This document shows, one piece after another, positions 1 to 9,556 of a stretch of DNA of 64,000 nucleotides. The DNA lies in NCBI GenBank assembly GCA_021613335.1, contig JAJTWR010000049.1, positions 62,001 to 126,000 on the forward strand, read 5' to 3'. Source of the DNA: Whitmania pigra (taxonomy: Eukaryota > Annelida > Clitellata > Hirudinida > Haemopidae). Numbering within the stretch: the stretch's first letter is position 1; the number at the start of each line of letters is the position of its first letter. A program made the position numbers and the translations under genes. Under the pieces are notes generated by a model, which saw only the letters and a program-made list of their open reading frames with translations, did no database searches and was not told where the DNA came from.

Positions 1-1
1 G

Positions 2-460
2 ATGGTGCGGCTTGGGCGTGACCGGGCGCTCGATCGCGGTTATCTCGCCCCGATCGGTTTTAGCGTTGGCGACGCCGAAACCCTGGCGTTTCCAGATCGC
101 GCCTTTGACGCCTATACCATTGCTTTTGGCTTGCGCAATGTGACGCGCATCGATGCCGCCCTGGCTGAGGCAAGGCGGGTTTTGAAGCCGGGGGGGCGGT
201 TTTTTTGCCTGGAATTTTCTCGCCTGACCGTTCCCGGCTTCGATAAGCTCTACGATCGCTATTCTTTTACGGTTTTGCCCTGGCTGGGCGAAAAAGTCAC
301 CGGCGACCGCGATTCTTATCGATATCTGGTCGAGAGCATCCGTCGCTTCCCGTCGCAAGACGACTTGATCTCGCACATGGAACAGGCCGGGCTGGAGCGC
401 TGTTCGTACCGCAATCTGAGCGGCGGCATCGCTGCCATTCATTGCGGCTGGCGGCTGTAA
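2..460 (+). CDS. ubiE: UbiE, C-methyltransferase of ubiquinone/menaquinone synthesis (5' end outside window)
   Basis: This is the C-terminal part of the SAM-dependent methyltransferase that methylates the benzoquinol ring in ubiquinone (or menaquinone) synthesis. The visible 152 residues carry the family's post-motif-I segment ([14 protein letters not shown]), the FGLRNVTR stretch typical of UbiE, and the [15 protein letters not shown] block. About 100 N-terminal residues, including the first glycine-rich SAM motif, lie left of the window, so the methionine at base 2 is internal. ubiB starts 7 bases after the stop, which is a common alphaproteobacterial order and suggests one transcript. Identification is confident because of the FGLRN and KPGG motifs together with the ubiB neighbour. 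Confidence 0.93.
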   Translation: MVRLGRDRALDRGYLAPIGFSVGDAETLAFPDRAFDAYTIAFGLRNVTRIDAALAEARRVLKPGGRFFCLEFSRLTVPGFDKLYDRYSFTVLPWLGEKVTGDRDSYRYLVESIRRFPSQDDLISHMEQAGLERCSYRNLSGGIAAIHCGWRL

Positions 461-467
461 ACCTACC

Positions 468-2006
468 ATGCTGGCGCGGGGATGGCGCAGATTCGGACGG
501 CTTTATGCCATTGTGCGCACCTTTGCCCGCTACGACATTCTCGGCTTCTTGATCGAACTTGGCATCGCGCCCCGCTTATTCGCCCCCCTCGCTTGGCTGC
601 TTGCCGACCGGCAATATCGCGCTTTACGGCCAGGCCAGCGCTTCAATCTGGCAGCGCAGGCCCTGGGTCCGACCTATATCAAACTCGGTCAGGCTTTGGC
701 CACGCGCTCGGATCTGGTCGGCGAGACGATCGCAGCCGATCTGGCCAGCTTACAAGATCGCCTTCCCCCCTTCAGCTTCGATCAGGTGCAAGCCGCGATC
801 GCAGCCGATCTAGGCCAGCCGCTGGAACGGATTTTCAGCCATTTCGAGCCGCTCCCGGTTGCCGCCGCCTCGATTGCCCAAGTGCATTTCGCCGAAACCG
901 CCGAGGGCGCCAAGTTAGCCGTCAAAATCCTGCGTCCTGGCATTGAAAAGCAATTCAACCAAGATCTGGAACTCTTCGATTGGATTGCCGAAATGCTGGA
1001 GCGCTTCCAGCCAAAACTGCGCCGGCTGAAGCCGCGCCAGGTAGTCGATACCATCGCCGGCTCGATCCGATTGGAAATGGATCTGCGTTTCGAGGCGGCA
1101 GCGGCCGCCGAATTGGCCGATAATTTCATAGACGATCCAGGATTTCGCGTTCCCAGGATCGATTGGAAACGCACCGCCAAACGCGTCATGACCCAAGAAC
1201 GGATCGAGGGCATCCGCATCGACGATCGCGCGGCCCTGGAAGCCAGCGGTCTGGATATCCATACCGTTCTGACCAACGCGGCGGCGGCCGTTTTCAATCA
1301 AGTGTTCCGCGATGGCTTTTTTCATGCCGATATGCATCCGGGCAATCTGTTCGTTGGCGCGGATGGCGCTGTAGTGGCGGTCGATTTCGGCATCATGGGC
1401 CGGCTGGATTGGAACACCCGGCTTTTCCTGGCCGATATGCTGGTTGGCTTTTTGACCGGCAATTACCGGCGGGTAGCCCAGGTGCATTTCGATGCCGGCT
1501 ACATTCCGGCCAATCAGTCGCTCGAAGCCTTCACCCAGGCCTGCCGGTCGATTGGCGAACCGCTGTTGGGCAAACCGCTGAACGAAATCAGCGTCGGTCG
1601 GCTGCTCGCGCAATTATTGGAAATCACCGAAACCTTCCAAATGGAAACCCAGCCGCAGTTATTGCTGCTGCAAAAGACCATGCTGGTCGCCGAAGGCGTT
1701 GGACGAACTTTGGATCCGACGGTCAATATGTGGGAACTGGCACAACCGCTGATCGAACGATGGGTCCGCCAGCATCGCAGCCCGCAAGCGCGACTCAAAA
1801 CCGCAGCGCTGGAAGGGCTGGAAACTCTGCACCGGCTGCCAAAACTGGTCACGGACCTACAGCTTCTGGTTGAGGACATGCGCGCCAACAAGGCTTTGGG
1901 CAACCCCACCGGCTGCACCAACCGTTCTGGCGATCAAGAACGCCCCCCCTGGAAGGGCATCTGCTGGCTGCTCGCCGCCGCCTTGGCCCTGGCTCTGCTG
2001 TCATGA
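468..2006 (+). CDS. ubiB: UbiB, ABC1/ADCK-family atypical kinase-like protein of ubiquinone synthesis
   Basis: The 512-residue protein belongs to the ABC1/ADCK/UbiB family, which is needed for ubiquinone synthesis and acts at the inner membrane; members bind ATP and are thought to help extract or organise lipid intermediates. Visible family features are the KLGQALATRSDLV segment (the KxGQ motif), the alanine-rich nucleotide loop in AAASIAQVH, VAVKILRPG-like AVKILRPG, and the catalytic-loop region FFHADMHPGNLF followed by VDFGIMGRL. A hydrophobic C-terminal segment (WLLAAALALALL) fits the usual membrane anchor. The length is normal for the family. It follows ubiE by 7 bases, so the two are probably co-transcribed. 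Confidence 0.95.
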   Translation: MLARGWRRFGRLYAIVRTFARYDILGFLIELGIAPRLFAPLAWLLADRQYRALRPGQRFNLAAQALGPTYIKLGQALATRSDLVGETIAADLASLQDRLPPFSFDQVQAAIAADLGQPLERIFSHFEPLPVAAASIAQVHFAETAEGAKLAVKILRPGIEKQFNQDLELFDWIAEMLERFQPKLRRLKPRQVVDTIAGSIRLEMDLRFEAAAAAELADNFIDDPGFRVPRIDWKRTAKRVMTQERIEGIRIDDRAALEASGLDIHTVLTNAAAAVFNQVFRDGFFHADMHPGNLFVGADGAVVAVDFGIMGRLDWNTRLFLADMLVGFLTGNYRRVAQVHFDAGYIPANQSLEAFTQACRSIGEPLLGKPLNEISVGRLLAQLLEITETFQMETQPQLLLLQKTMLVAEGVGRTLDPTVNMWELAQPLIERWVRQHRSPQARLKTAALEGLETLHRLPKLVTDLQLLVEDMRANKALGNPTGCTNRSGDQERPPWKGICWLLAAALALALLS

Positions 2007-2049
2007 CGGGAAGCGATGGAAGGGCTGCGTCGGCCATACACTTGAAACA

Positions 2050-2124
2050 TGGTGAGCCGGGCGGGGATCGAACCCGCGACCATTCGATTAAAAGTCGAAT
2101 GCTCTACCGCTGAGCTACCGGCCC
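2050..2124 (-). tRNA. tRNA-Lys (anticodon UUU)
   Basis: On the minus strand the sequence folds as a 75-nt tRNA with an encoded CCA. The 7-bp acceptor stem GGGCCGG pairs with CCGGCTC with one G-U pair. The D arm, the anticodon stem TTCGA/TCGAA with loop CTTTTAA (anticodon TTT), and a T arm containing GGTTCGATCC are all present. It lies just after the ubiB stop and is transcribed towards ubiB. Confidence 0.95.
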
Positions 2125-2327
2125 TTCACCGTCAACAGCCGACATGCTGTTAATTGCGCTGTTGCGTTTGCTGAATAACTCCCTTCCACGCCAATCGATC
2201 GGCGGGCAGTTGCTTTGTCGATGAGCCAAGGATTGGCATTAACGGGCGGTGTTGTAGCGATCTTGATTGGCGCGGTCAACCGTCTCGGCGTCTGTTGAAG
2301 TAAATAGTTCCTTACCGATCGCGGTCA

Positions 2328-2349
2328 AATTCAACCACGTGGTTGAATT
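2328..2349. promoter_or_regulatory. Perfect 22-bp palindrome, candidate operator
   Basis: The half-site AATTCAACCAC is followed directly by its exact reverse complement, giving a 22-bp perfect inverted repeat with a central CACGTG. No T-run follows, so it does not look like a terminator. It sits about 80 bases before the small gene at 2432, in the 307-base spacer after tRNA-Lys, in which I see no gene and no other recognisable element. A dimeric repressor site is the likeliest reading; the regulator is not identifiable. Confidence 0.55.
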
Positions 2350-2431
2350 ATAAGATGTTTCGGATGATACTGGACTGCCTTGGCTGCGAGGCTGGGGCGT
2401 ATGTGTCATCATTTAGTGCATGGATTGACCG

Positions 2432-2707
2432 ATGCCGATTACGCCATTTCAGGCTTTCCGATTGTCGAAAGGTGAATATGAGGTTTTACGGGTAGTTGAG
2501 GCAAAGGTCGATGAATTCCTGGAAGAAAACTATTTTCCAGGCCTGACCGTCACGGTCAATCTGCCCTCCAAGACTGTCACCGACCGGATACTGCACTCTA
2601 TCATGCAGCGCTATCAGGAGGCAGGCTGGACAGTGGAAAAAAAGTCTCCCGCTCAGTCCGAAGCCATAACCCTCGATTTCATTCCCAATCGCGCCGATCT
2701 CGATTGA
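2432..2707 (+). CDS. Small soluble protein of unknown function
   Basis: A 91-residue open frame with no recognised domain, signal peptide or membrane segment. The composition (mixed charged residues, an alternating helix/strand pattern around residues 12-70, ending in LDFIPNRADLD) looks like a small globular protein rather than a chance frame. No strong Shine-Dalgarno sequence precedes the ATG. The 22-bp palindrome upstream suggests it is regulated. It stands alone between tRNA-Lys and the convergent gene at 3250. Function is unknown. Confidence 0.6.
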   Translation: MPITPFQAFRLSKGEYEVLRVVEAKVDEFLEENYFPGLTVTVNLPSKTVTDRILHSIMQRYQEAGWTVEKKSPAQSEAITLDFIPNRADLD

Positions 2708-2734
2708 TCAACGGATCGGGGCGGGGCGCAAACT

Positions 2735-3250
2735 TCAGCGGCGGGCGGGTTGCGCGGTCCGCAGGCGATCGACCAACAAGGGGGAGAGCGTACCAGTTAC
2801 CGGCAAGCCGGCGGTTTCCTCATAGCGCCTGATCGCGGCTTTGGTCTTGTCCCCCTCGATGCCGTCAACTGGCCCCGGATCGAAACCCAACCGCCTCAGA
2901 TCCTGCTGGATCGAAGATACCATCTCCCGGCGATCGCGGGCAGCCGGATGGAAATTGCCTGTTGCTGGCGCGTTGCGGGCCAAAAGCGGGTAGACGCTGC
3001 CAGGAGCGCATCTACCGTAGAGCAGGCTGCATTGCCACCGATACCCGCCTGGATCCCGCGTCATGGTTCCGCTAGGGCCAAAGATACAGCGGCAGACGCC
3101 TTCCGCTTGACAAACTTGCTGACCGAGCGTTTGCGACGAACACACCCACGCGCCTTGCTGAGCGCCAGACGGCGTCGCGAACGCGAGCAGAAACCAAGCT
3201 GCCAACCCGCCAAACTTGACGAAATGCAACGCCACGCCGGTCTCTTTCAT
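2735..3250 (-). CDS. Secreted protein with a C-terminal peptidoglycan-binding domain
   Basis: The 171-residue product starts with a signal peptide (hydrophobic AAWFLLAFATPSGA, likely cut after GA) and so should be exported. The middle part is cysteine-rich (VCSSQTLGQQVCQAEGVCRC) and may form disulfides. Residues about 112-168 match the PG_binding_1 fold: IQQDLRRLGFDPGPVDGIEG, then TKAAIRRYEETAGLPVTGTL, the usual repeat of helices that binds cell-wall glycan. No catalytic domain is attached. A GTG five codons after the ATG, with AAAGAG upstream, is an alternative start. It probably acts at the periplasmic cell wall; its partner is unknown. Confidence 0.8.
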   Translation of the reverse strand: MKETGVALHFVKFGGLAAWFLLAFATPSGAQQGAWVCSSQTLGQQVCQAEGVCRCIFGPSGTMTRDPGGYRWQCSLLYGRCAPGSVYPLLARNAPATGNFHPAARDRREMVSSIQQDLRRLGFDPGPVDGIEGDKTKAAIRRYEETAGLPVTGTLSPLLVDRLRTAQPARR

Positions 3251-3363
3251 GGATTGGGTTCACTTCATTCAATGATCCGAGCTACAGTTTAGCATGTCAG
3301 GAGACGAACCGGAACTGAGCCTGGCTATCTTCAGTCTTGACGGCTTTTCTAGCGGTCTCGATC

Positions 3364-3405
3364 CGACATTTGCATCCCTCGGATACAGGTATCGAGCAAA
3401 TGTCG
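3364..3405. other. Long-stem hairpin in an intergenic region
   Basis: Perfect 10-base arms (CGACATTTGC and GCAAATGTCG) enclose a 22-base loop that can itself partly pair (CTCGGATAC against GTATCGAG). It lies between the peptidoglycan-binding gene and the sensor kinase stop. No clear T-run follows on either strand, so a factor-independent terminator is not supported. It may be a transcript-end structure for the kinase operon or a protein-binding site. Confidence 0.45.
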
Positions 3406-3506
3406 CAATCTGAACGATCACTAAGTTTGATGACATTTTTGGTTGAAAACTTTCATCCTATGGTTAACGCGCCGCCGAGCGCCGGCGATCCCATGCCAGC
3501 GCGTCT

Positions 3507-4922
3507 CTACAGCCATATGAGCACTTTCAGCCCTGGATGCGCCAACGCTGGGTGATGATCCTCTAGTTGAATGTGACCGCGATGCAGCCCGACGACCGCC
3601 TGAACTAGGCTAAGCCCCAATCCGTTGCCCGGTAACGACCGGCTACGATCCAGGCGAACGAAGCGTTCGAGCACATGGGCGCGCTCTTCCGCCGGGATGC
3701 CGGGACCGCCATCTGCGACGGTCAACGCCGCCCGCCCGTCTTGCTCGGCGACATGCAGCGTAACGCAACCGCCATCGGGAGAATATTTAATGGCATTGTC
3801 AACCAGATTGGCGACCGCCTGAAACAAAAGATGCCGGTTGCCGGCGATGGTAACCGGCTGTTTCGGCATGTCGGCGGTGAGCGCGATGCCGCGCGCCTCG
3901 GCGACCGGCTCGTATAATTCGGCAACGTCGCCTGCCAACTGCCCTAGATCGAGCGGCGCCATATCCTGACGGCCAGCCCCGGCCTCAGCCTGGGCAATCG
4001 ACAATAAGGCGTTGAAGGTACTCAGGATATCGTCGGTATCGCTGACCGCCCGGTCGATGGCCTGACGGTAATGCGCCTGGCTGTGGCGCCCCAGCAACGC
4101 CAGTTCCAAGCGCGATTTCAGCCGTGTGAGCGGGCTGCGCAAATCATGGGCAATATTATCCGACACCTCGCGCCTTGCCGCCATCAGGCGCTCGATTTCA
4201 TCGAGCATAGCGTTGAGATTGGCCGACAGACGATCGAAATCGTCACCGCTTCCGGTCAATGGGATGCGCTGTTTCAGATCGCCATCGGTCATGATGCCGT
4301 GGGTCGTGCGGTTGATCGCTTCCAGCCGCCGGCGCATATCGCGGCCGATGACGATGCCGCCTAGCACCGCCAGACCGGCGGTGACGAACAGCGACCAGAA
4401 CAGCGACTGCAAAATCATGGCCTCAAAATTGTGCCGGTCGCGTAACGAACGGCCAACCAGCAGGTGATAGCCTTCAGGCAAATTGAACGCCATTACCCGC
4501 GCTTCCACCGACTCGCCGCTCTCCGCTCCCTCTTCTTCCTCCTCAAGCGATTCAGGGGAACGGCGCTGCAAGCGGTAGGTTGCCCAGCGATCCTGCTTCT
4601 CGCCCGCCGTTGGCCAGCGCGGCAGATTGCCCGCCACCGGTTGAAAATTATCGTCGGCCAGCAGATAAATGCCATCGCCGACATGATCGTTGGCCAACCG
4701 CTCGCCGATCATTTCGACCAGCCCGTCCGGGCCATATTCTCGATAGCGTTCCGATAAGCCATTGATATCGGCCAGGATCGTGGCGTTGATCTGACGATCG
4801 ATCAGGCTGATCGTCACCCCGTAGATAAAGCCCAGCAGCGCCAGCACCGACAAGGCAAACAGCCCGACATAGATAGCGGTAACGCGATAGGTCCAATTGC
4901 GAAACGGATTAATCCGGCGCAC
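3507..4922 (-). CDS. Sensor histidine kinase with HAMP domain (EnvZ/QseC-like layout)
   Basis: Membrane sensor kinase of 471 residues when read from the GTG at 4922, which overlaps the end of the response regulator gene. Transmembrane segments lie near residues 14-36 and 168-192 around a periplasmic sensor region with an acidic EEEEEGAESGE stretch. A HAMP linker follows, then the HisKA motif NIAHDLRSPLTRLKS with phospho-accepting His259, and an HATPase domain with N-box LVDNAIKYSPDGG and G-box VADGGPGIP and GNGLGLSLV. It should phosphorylate the regulator encoded immediately upstream at 4909-5595. The signal is not predictable. A longer frame reaching 5054 exists but would overlap the regulator by 146 bases, so I prefer the GTG start. 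Confidence 0.9.
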   Translation of the reverse strand: MRRINPFRNWTYRVTAIYVGLFALSVLALLGFIYGVTISLIDRQINATILADINGLSERYREYGPDGLVEMIGERLANDHVGDGIYLLADDNFQPVAGNLPRWPTAGEKQDRWATYRLQRRSPESLEEEEEGAESGESVEARVMAFNLPEGYHLLVGRSLRDRHNFEAMILQSLFWSLFVTAGLAVLGGIVIGRDMRRRLEAINRTTHGIMTDGDLKQRIPLTGSGDDFDRLSANLNAMLDEIERLMAARREVSDNIAHDLRSPLTRLKSRLELALLGRHSQAHYRQAIDRAVSDTDDILSTFNALLSIAQAEAGAGRQDMAPLDLGQLAGDVAELYEPVAEARGIALTADMPKQPVTIAGNRHLLFQAVANLVDNAIKYSPDGGCVTLHVAEQDGRAALTVADGGPGIPAEERAHVLERFVRLDRSRSLPGNGLGLSLVQAVVGLHRGHIQLEDHHPALAHPGLKVLIWL

Positions 4923-5595
4923 GCAGGCAATACCCCGTCCCGCGAATGGTCTGCAGCAAAGCCTTGCCGAAATTCCTGTCGATCTTCTGACGCAGCCGGC
5001 TGACATGAACGTCGATGACATTGGTTTGGGGATCGAAATGATAATCCCAAACATGTTCGAGCAGCATGGTGCGCGTCACCACATTGCCGGCATTGCGCAT
5101 CAGATATTCCAGCAGCATGAATTCACGCGGTTGCAGATCGATTTCCCTGCCCGCCCGCGTCACCGATCGCTCCAACAAATCCATGTGCAAATCGCCGACC
5201 CGCAACCGGGTTTCGACCGCCGGATTACGCGCCCGGCGCAACAACGCCTCCAGCCGCGCCACCAGCTCCGACAAGGCATAGGGTTTGGTGACATAATCGT
5301 CGCCCCCGGCGCGCAACCCGCGCACCCGGTCATCGACCGCACCCAAGGCCGACAAAATCAAAACCGGCGTCTTGGCATCCGATTGCCGTAATTTTTGGAC
5401 GATGTCCAACCCGCTCATCCCGCCAGGCAACATGCGATCGACGATCAGCGCATCCCATTCCTGACCAAGAGCCGCGGCCATCCCGCTTTCGCCATCGGCT
5501 GCATGGCTTACCTCGAAGCCGCTTTCGCGCAACCCCTCGGCAATGCTCGTCGCGGTTTCGCGGTCATCTTCGATCACCAGAATGCGCGTGGGCAC
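4909..5595 (-). CDS. OmpR-family response regulator
   Basis: A 228-residue DNA-binding response regulator. The receiver domain has the acidic pair D10/D11, phospho-acceptor Asp53 (LIVDRMLPG) and the conserved lysine in VTKPYALSELVARL. The C-terminal winged helix carries EIDLQPREFMLLEYLMRNAG and a recognition helix region TNVIDVHVSRLRQKID. The GTG start at 5595 has AAGGAGAG seven bases upstream. It is the first gene of a two-gene operon with the kinase at 3507-4922, overlapping it by 14 bases, so the pair forms a two-component system. Target genes are not evident. Confidence 0.93.
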   Translation of the reverse strand: MPTRILVIEDDRETATSIAEGLRESGFEVSHAADGESGMAAALGQEWDALIVDRMLPGGMSGLDIVQKLRQSDAKTPVLILSALGAVDDRVRGLRAGGDDYVTKPYALSELVARLEALLRRARNPAVETRLRVGDLHMDLLERSVTRAGREIDLQPREFMLLEYLMRNAGNVVTRTMLLEHVWDYHFDPQTNVIDVHVSRLRQKIDRNFGKALLQTIRGTGYCLRAPD

Positions 5596-5720
5596 AGATC
5601 GCTCTCCTTACCGTGATCAACCGACGATAGCGCGCCATAGCCGCAGACAGCCGCCTGTTCCGGTTGATTTAGTCGCGATCGAACGTCACGCAAGGTCACG
5701 AGCGCCGCGGCGCGGTTATT

Positions 5721-6428
5721 TTACGCTTTGACCGTCGATGCCGATTGACCGAACAAAATACGCCGTTCCTCGTCGGTGCGCGGCGCATTGGCATTCGGAT
5801 TGATCTTGTCGACCAACGCATAGGCTCGCTCGGTCGCCGGCCGCGCGCGGATGGCGTCGAACCAGCGTTTCAGATGGACAAAATCCGCCAGATTCTGGCC
5901 TTGGCGTTCATGAGGAACGATCCAAGGATAGCAGGCAATATCGGCAATGCCATAAGCATCGCCGGCCAAATAAGCGCGATCCGCCAGCCGCTTGTTCATC
6001 ACCCCATAGAGTCGCCCGGTCTCCTTGACATAGCGATCGATGGCATAAGGAATTTTTTCTGGCGCATAGAGGCTGAAATGATGATTTTGACCAGCCATTG
6101 GCCCCAACCCGCCCATCTGCCAAAACAGCCATTGCAGGGTCTCGTTTCGCCCGCGCGGATCCCGGGCGATCAACTTGCCGGTTTTGTCGGCAAGATACAG
6201 CAAAATCGCCCCCGATTCGAACAAGGATACCGGCGCGCCGCCATCGCCCGGTTCGCTGTCGATCATCGCCGGGATCCGGTTATTGGGCGCGATGGTCAGA
6301 AATTCCGGAGCGAACTGCTCGCCCTTGCCGATATCGACCGGCTTGATCCGATAAGCTAGCCCCAACTCTTCCAGCGCCATGGTGATTTTATGGCCATTCG
6401 GCGTGGTCCAGTAAAACAATTCGATCAC
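5721..6428 (-). CDS. Glutathione S-transferase of the YfcG/YghU (Nu-class) type
   Basis: The N-terminal thioredoxin fold starts IELFYWTTPNGHKITMALEE; the TPNGHK motif is that of YfcG/YghU-type proteins, which act as glutathione-dependent disulfide reductases rather than classic conjugating GSTs. The segment APNNRIPAMID carries the cis-proline of the glutathione site, and SLFESGAILLYLADK the glutathione-binding ES pair. An all-helical C-terminal domain follows. I chose the GTG at 6428 because AGGGGG lies just upstream and the family motif begins directly after it; an ATG at 6461 overlapping the MFS stop is possible. It is the last gene of the minus-strand run behind the MFS transporter. Confidence 0.85.
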   Translation of the reverse strand: MIELFYWTTPNGHKITMALEELGLAYRIKPVDIGKGEQFAPEFLTIAPNNRIPAMIDSEPGDGGAPVSLFESGAILLYLADKTGKLIARDPRGRNETLQWLFWQMGGLGPMAGQNHHFSLYAPEKIPYAIDRYVKETGRLYGVMNKRLADRAYLAGDAYGIADIACYPWIVPHERQGQNLADFVHLKRWFDAIRARPATERAYALVDKINPNANAPRTDEERRILFGQSASTVKA

Positions 6429-6453
6429 AGCGCATCCCCCTATATTGCAGGCG

Positions 6454-7683
6454 TCAGGCATTCATCATCTTTTTCTCGATTCCGCGCAGCATCGCCCCGC
6501 ACAAGACCGATATCGCCGCCAGCGGCGCCAGAATCATCGGCGCCATATCCCATTGCCCGGACGCTGCCACCAGAGCGGCAACCGCCGGCGGGGTCAAAAA
6601 CTGCCCGGTATTGGTTCCTTGCATCATCAAACCGGTGGTGGTGCCAAGTAATCCGGGCGTTGGCGCATGAAACACCGCCCCGACCATCAAGCTGCCAGGG
6701 ATCATCCCCCCAACCCCCGATAAAAGCAACACGGCGCCAAAGCGCCAAGCCAGCGGCCAGCCGGCATCGAAAATCACCAGATCGGCGATTGCCATGACGA
6801 TACCTGTCACAACGATCAAGGCCCAGCGCCGACATCGTCGCCCCAACAACCAGCCGGTGGCAACATTGCCGATAATATTAACCGCGACCGCCAAAGCGGT
6901 CAAGCTGGCGGCAAGAGTTCCGCTCAAGCCCAGATCGACCAGCAAGGTCGGCAAAAACCCCATCACCGTCATGAATTGCCCGGCATAAACGCCAAAACAC
7001 AAAGCCAGCAGCCAGGGACCCGGCCGTTTGAGAGTCTGCCTGACCCCCTCCGCCACGCCCCCGCCCGCTTTCCCGCCCGGTTCCCTGCCCGGTTCCGGCC
7101 CCGACGCTACGGCGTCAGGCCGGGTAGCTACTGTCACCGCCGCCGCCAGGCCGAGCAGCAGAACGGCGATCGCCAACCACAAGCCCCGCCAGCCAACCGA
7201 TGCCAGCAAAACCGGCGACAGCATTATCATGGTGGCGGTGCCAGTGGGCATATAAGCGCCCCACAAGCCCATGACGGTTGCCCGCTGACCGGCGGCAACC
7301 AGGCGCAGCATCAAGGTCGGCACCGACACGACGGTCAGAATGAACCCCAGCCCCTCGAAAAAGCGCGAGACCAACAATAATCCGCCATCCTGGACCAGAG
7401 CGCCGCCAACCGATGCGATGGCGGTGCAGAACAAGCCGCCAAGCAGGGTTCGGCGATGACCCAGCCGGTCGGTAACGATGCCGACAGCCAGTCCGGCAAT
7501 GGCTCCCGTCACCGAATACATGGAAATGATCCAGCCCGAGGCCACCAGCCCCAGCCCGAGATCGGCGCGGATCGTCAGCAATGACGCCGGCACCTTGCCA
7601 ACCTGAAATGCGGTGAAGATGCCGCAGACGACGAATAAAACGATGCGCGGCCAGTCGCTTGTCACGGTCTTGCTCCCCGGCAT
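6454..7683 (-). CDS. MFS transporter
   Basis: A 409-residue integral membrane protein with about 12 hydrophobic segments. The signature loop between helices 2 and 3 is visible as [16 protein letters not shown] (the DRxGRR-type motif A). Transport direction and substrate cannot be read from the sequence; the overall pattern resembles CynX/NimT or drug-efflux MFS members. The start overlaps the end of cobT by 22 bases and the stop almost touches the GST gene, so it sits in the middle of the minus-strand gene run. A cobalt or corrin role is not supported by any motif, only by position. Confidence 0.85.
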   Translation of the reverse strand: MPGSKTVTSDWPRIVLFVVCGIFTAFQVGKVPASLLTIRADLGLGLVASGWIISMYSVTGAIAGLAVGIVTDRLGHRRTLLGGLFCTAIASVGGALVQDGGLLLVSRFFEGLGFILTVVSVPTLMLRLVAAGQRATVMGLWGAYMPTGTATMIMLSPVLLASVGWRGLWLAIAVLLLGLAAAVTVATRPDAVASGPEPGREPGGKAGGGVAEGVRQTLKRPGPWLLALCFGVYAGQFMTVMGFLPTLLVDLGLSGTLAASLTALAVAVNIIGNVATGWLLGRRCRRWALIVVTGIVMAIADLVIFDAGWPLAWRFGAVLLLSGVGGMIPGSLMVGAVFHAPTPGLLGTTTGLMMQGTNTGQFLTPPAVAALVAASGQWDMAPMILAPLAAISVLCGAMLRGIEKKMMNA

Positions 7684-9524
7684 GTGGTTTTGCCGTCTTC
7701 GTCGAACAATTCGGCGAGTTTTTCCATCATTATTCCGCCCAGCTGTTCGACATCGACAATCGTCACCGCCCGGCGGTAATAACGCGTGACATCGTGTCCG
7801 ATACCGATGGCAATCAGTTCGACTGGCGAATATTTCTCGATCCGCTCGATCACTTCGCGCAGATGGCGCTCCAGGTAATCGCCAGGATTGACCGACAAGG
7901 TTGAATCATCGACCGGCGCGCCATCGGAGATCACCATCAAAATGCGCCGCTGCTCGCGGCGGGCCAGCAGGCGGTCATGCGCCCATTGCAACGCTTCGCC
8001 ATCGATATTCTCCTTCAGCAAGCCTTCGCGCAGCATCAAGCCCAGAGATTTGCGCGCCCGCCGCCAGGGCGCGTCGGCGGGTTTGTAGAGGATATGGCGC
8101 AAATCGTTCAGCCGCCCGGGCTGTGGCGACTTGCCCTCCTTGATCCAGGACTCCCGGCTCTGCCCGCCCTTCCAGGCGCGGGTGGTAAAACCCAGGATCT
8201 CAACCTTGACCGCGCAGCGTTCCAACGTGCGCGCGAGAATATCGGCGCTCATCGCCGCGATCGAAATCGGCCGCCCGCGCATGGACCCGGAATTATCGAT
8301 CAGCAGCGTTACCACCGTGTCGCGGAACTTCGTTTCATTTTCCTGCTTATAGGATAAGGAATGGGTCGGATTGGCAATCACCCGCGCCAGGCGACCGGCA
8401 TCGAGCCAGCCCTCCTCCAGATCGAAGGACCAGGAACGCAATTGCTTGCTCATCAACCGGCGCTGAAGCCGATTGGCCAGTTTACCGATCACGCCGGACA
8501 GATGGCGCAATTGCTGGTCCAGAACCTCGCGCAAGCGGGTGAGCTCTTCGAGATCGCATAACCGGGCGGCTTCGATCACCTCGTCGTAAGCGTCGGTAAA
8601 GACCCGATAACCGCTCTTGTTCCGGCCTTCAGCCGCACGCATCTGCAGCGATTGCGGCTCGCCGCCCGGCTGTTCTTCGCCCGCACCCGCTCCGCTCTCG
8701 CCAGATTGTTCCTCGGCCTGGCCATCGCCTTGTTCATCCTCGCCAACCTCGCCGCGGCTGGCATCGGCGCAAGCTTGCGGATCGCCGTCTTCTTGCCGTC
8801 CGCCCTCACCGCGAAGGCTGGAATCCCGCTCGCCCTCCCCGGCGCCCTCATCCTCCTCGCCAGGCTCGGCGTCTGGCGCCTCATCCGCGTCGCTTTCCAG
8901 CTCCAAATCGGCCAGCAGCTTGCGCATACCGCGGGCAAACGCCTCCTGATCGGCCATCGCCGATCGCAGCATCGACAGATCGGCGCCGATCTTTTTCGTC
9001 AAGACCGGCCGCCACAAATCGACCAGCCGTTCGGCGGCCTTGGGCGGTTTGGCGCCGGTCATCGCCTCGCGCGCCATCAGCCGCACAATCTCGGGCAAGG
9101 CGACCTCGTTCGAATCTTTCATCTTGATTCGGTCGTATCCTTGCTTGAGATAGCGCTGATCGAGCAAGCGATCGAGATTGTCGGCGACCCCGATCATGCG
9201 CAACGACCCCAATGCCTCGACCCGCGCCTGCTCAAGCGCATCGTAGACCGCCTTGGCCGTTGGGGCTGCCGGCATGCGCCGGGCATGAACCGCCGGATCG
9301 TGATAGCGCAGCTTCAGCGCCATGGCGTCGGCCTCGCCGCGTATGCGGGCAACATCCTCGGGCGGCAGATTGCGCATCGGCGTTGGCAAGCGGGCGCGCC
9401 GCCCGGCAAGCAATGGCTGATCGGCGGTAAACGCCACTTCGACCCGATCGCTTTCCGCCATCGCGCGCACCGTCGCCGCCGTGGCGCGTTTGAATGCCTC
9501 AACCGGGGTTTCGACCTCCGCCAC
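7662..9524 (-). CDS. cobT: CobT, cobaltochelatase subunit (VWA-domain protein)
   Basis: CobT works with CobS as the chaperone-like AAA+ partner of CobN, inserting cobalt into hydrogenobyrinic acid a,c-diamide in the aerobic B12 route. The 620-residue product has the family N-terminal part, a very acidic linker rich in Glu/Asp/Gly/Gln in the middle, and a C-terminal VWA domain with the MIDAS motif LLIDNSGSM and the later [12 protein letters not shown] segment. The GTG at 9524 has AAGGAG six bases upstream and is preferred over the longer frame reaching 9605, which would overlap cobS. It follows cobS by 32 bases. No cobN is present in this window. Confidence 0.93.
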   Translation of the reverse strand: MAEVETPVEAFKRATAATVRAMAESDRVEVAFTADQPLLAGRRARLPTPMRNLPPEDVARIRGEADAMALKLRYHDPAVHARRMPAAPTAKAVYDALEQARVEALGSLRMIGVADNLDRLLDQRYLKQGYDRIKMKDSNEVALPEIVRLMAREAMTGAKPPKAAERLVDLWRPVLTKKIGADLSMLRSAMADQEAFARGMRKLLADLELESDADEAPDAEPGEEDEGAGEGERDSSLRGEGGRQEDGDPQACADASRGEVGEDEQGDGQAEEQSGESGAGAGEEQPGGEPQSLQMRAAEGRNKSGYRVFTDAYDEVIEAARLCDLEELTRLREVLDQQLRHLSGVIGKLANRLQRRLMSKQLRSWSFDLEEGWLDAGRLARVIANPTHSLSYKQENETKFRDTVVTLLIDNSGSMRGRPISIAAMSADILARTLERCAVKVEILGFTTRAWKGGQSRESWIKEGKSPQPGRLNDLRHILYKPADAPWRRARKSLGLMLREGLLKENIDGEALQWAHDRLLARREQRRILMVISDGAPVDDSTLSVNPGDYLERHLREVIERIEKYSPVELIAIGIGHDVTRYYRRAVTIVDVEQLGGIMMEKLAELFDEDGKTTCRGARP

Positions 9525-9556
9525 GACGCTCTCCTTGTCAGATATGGGCCAAAAGC

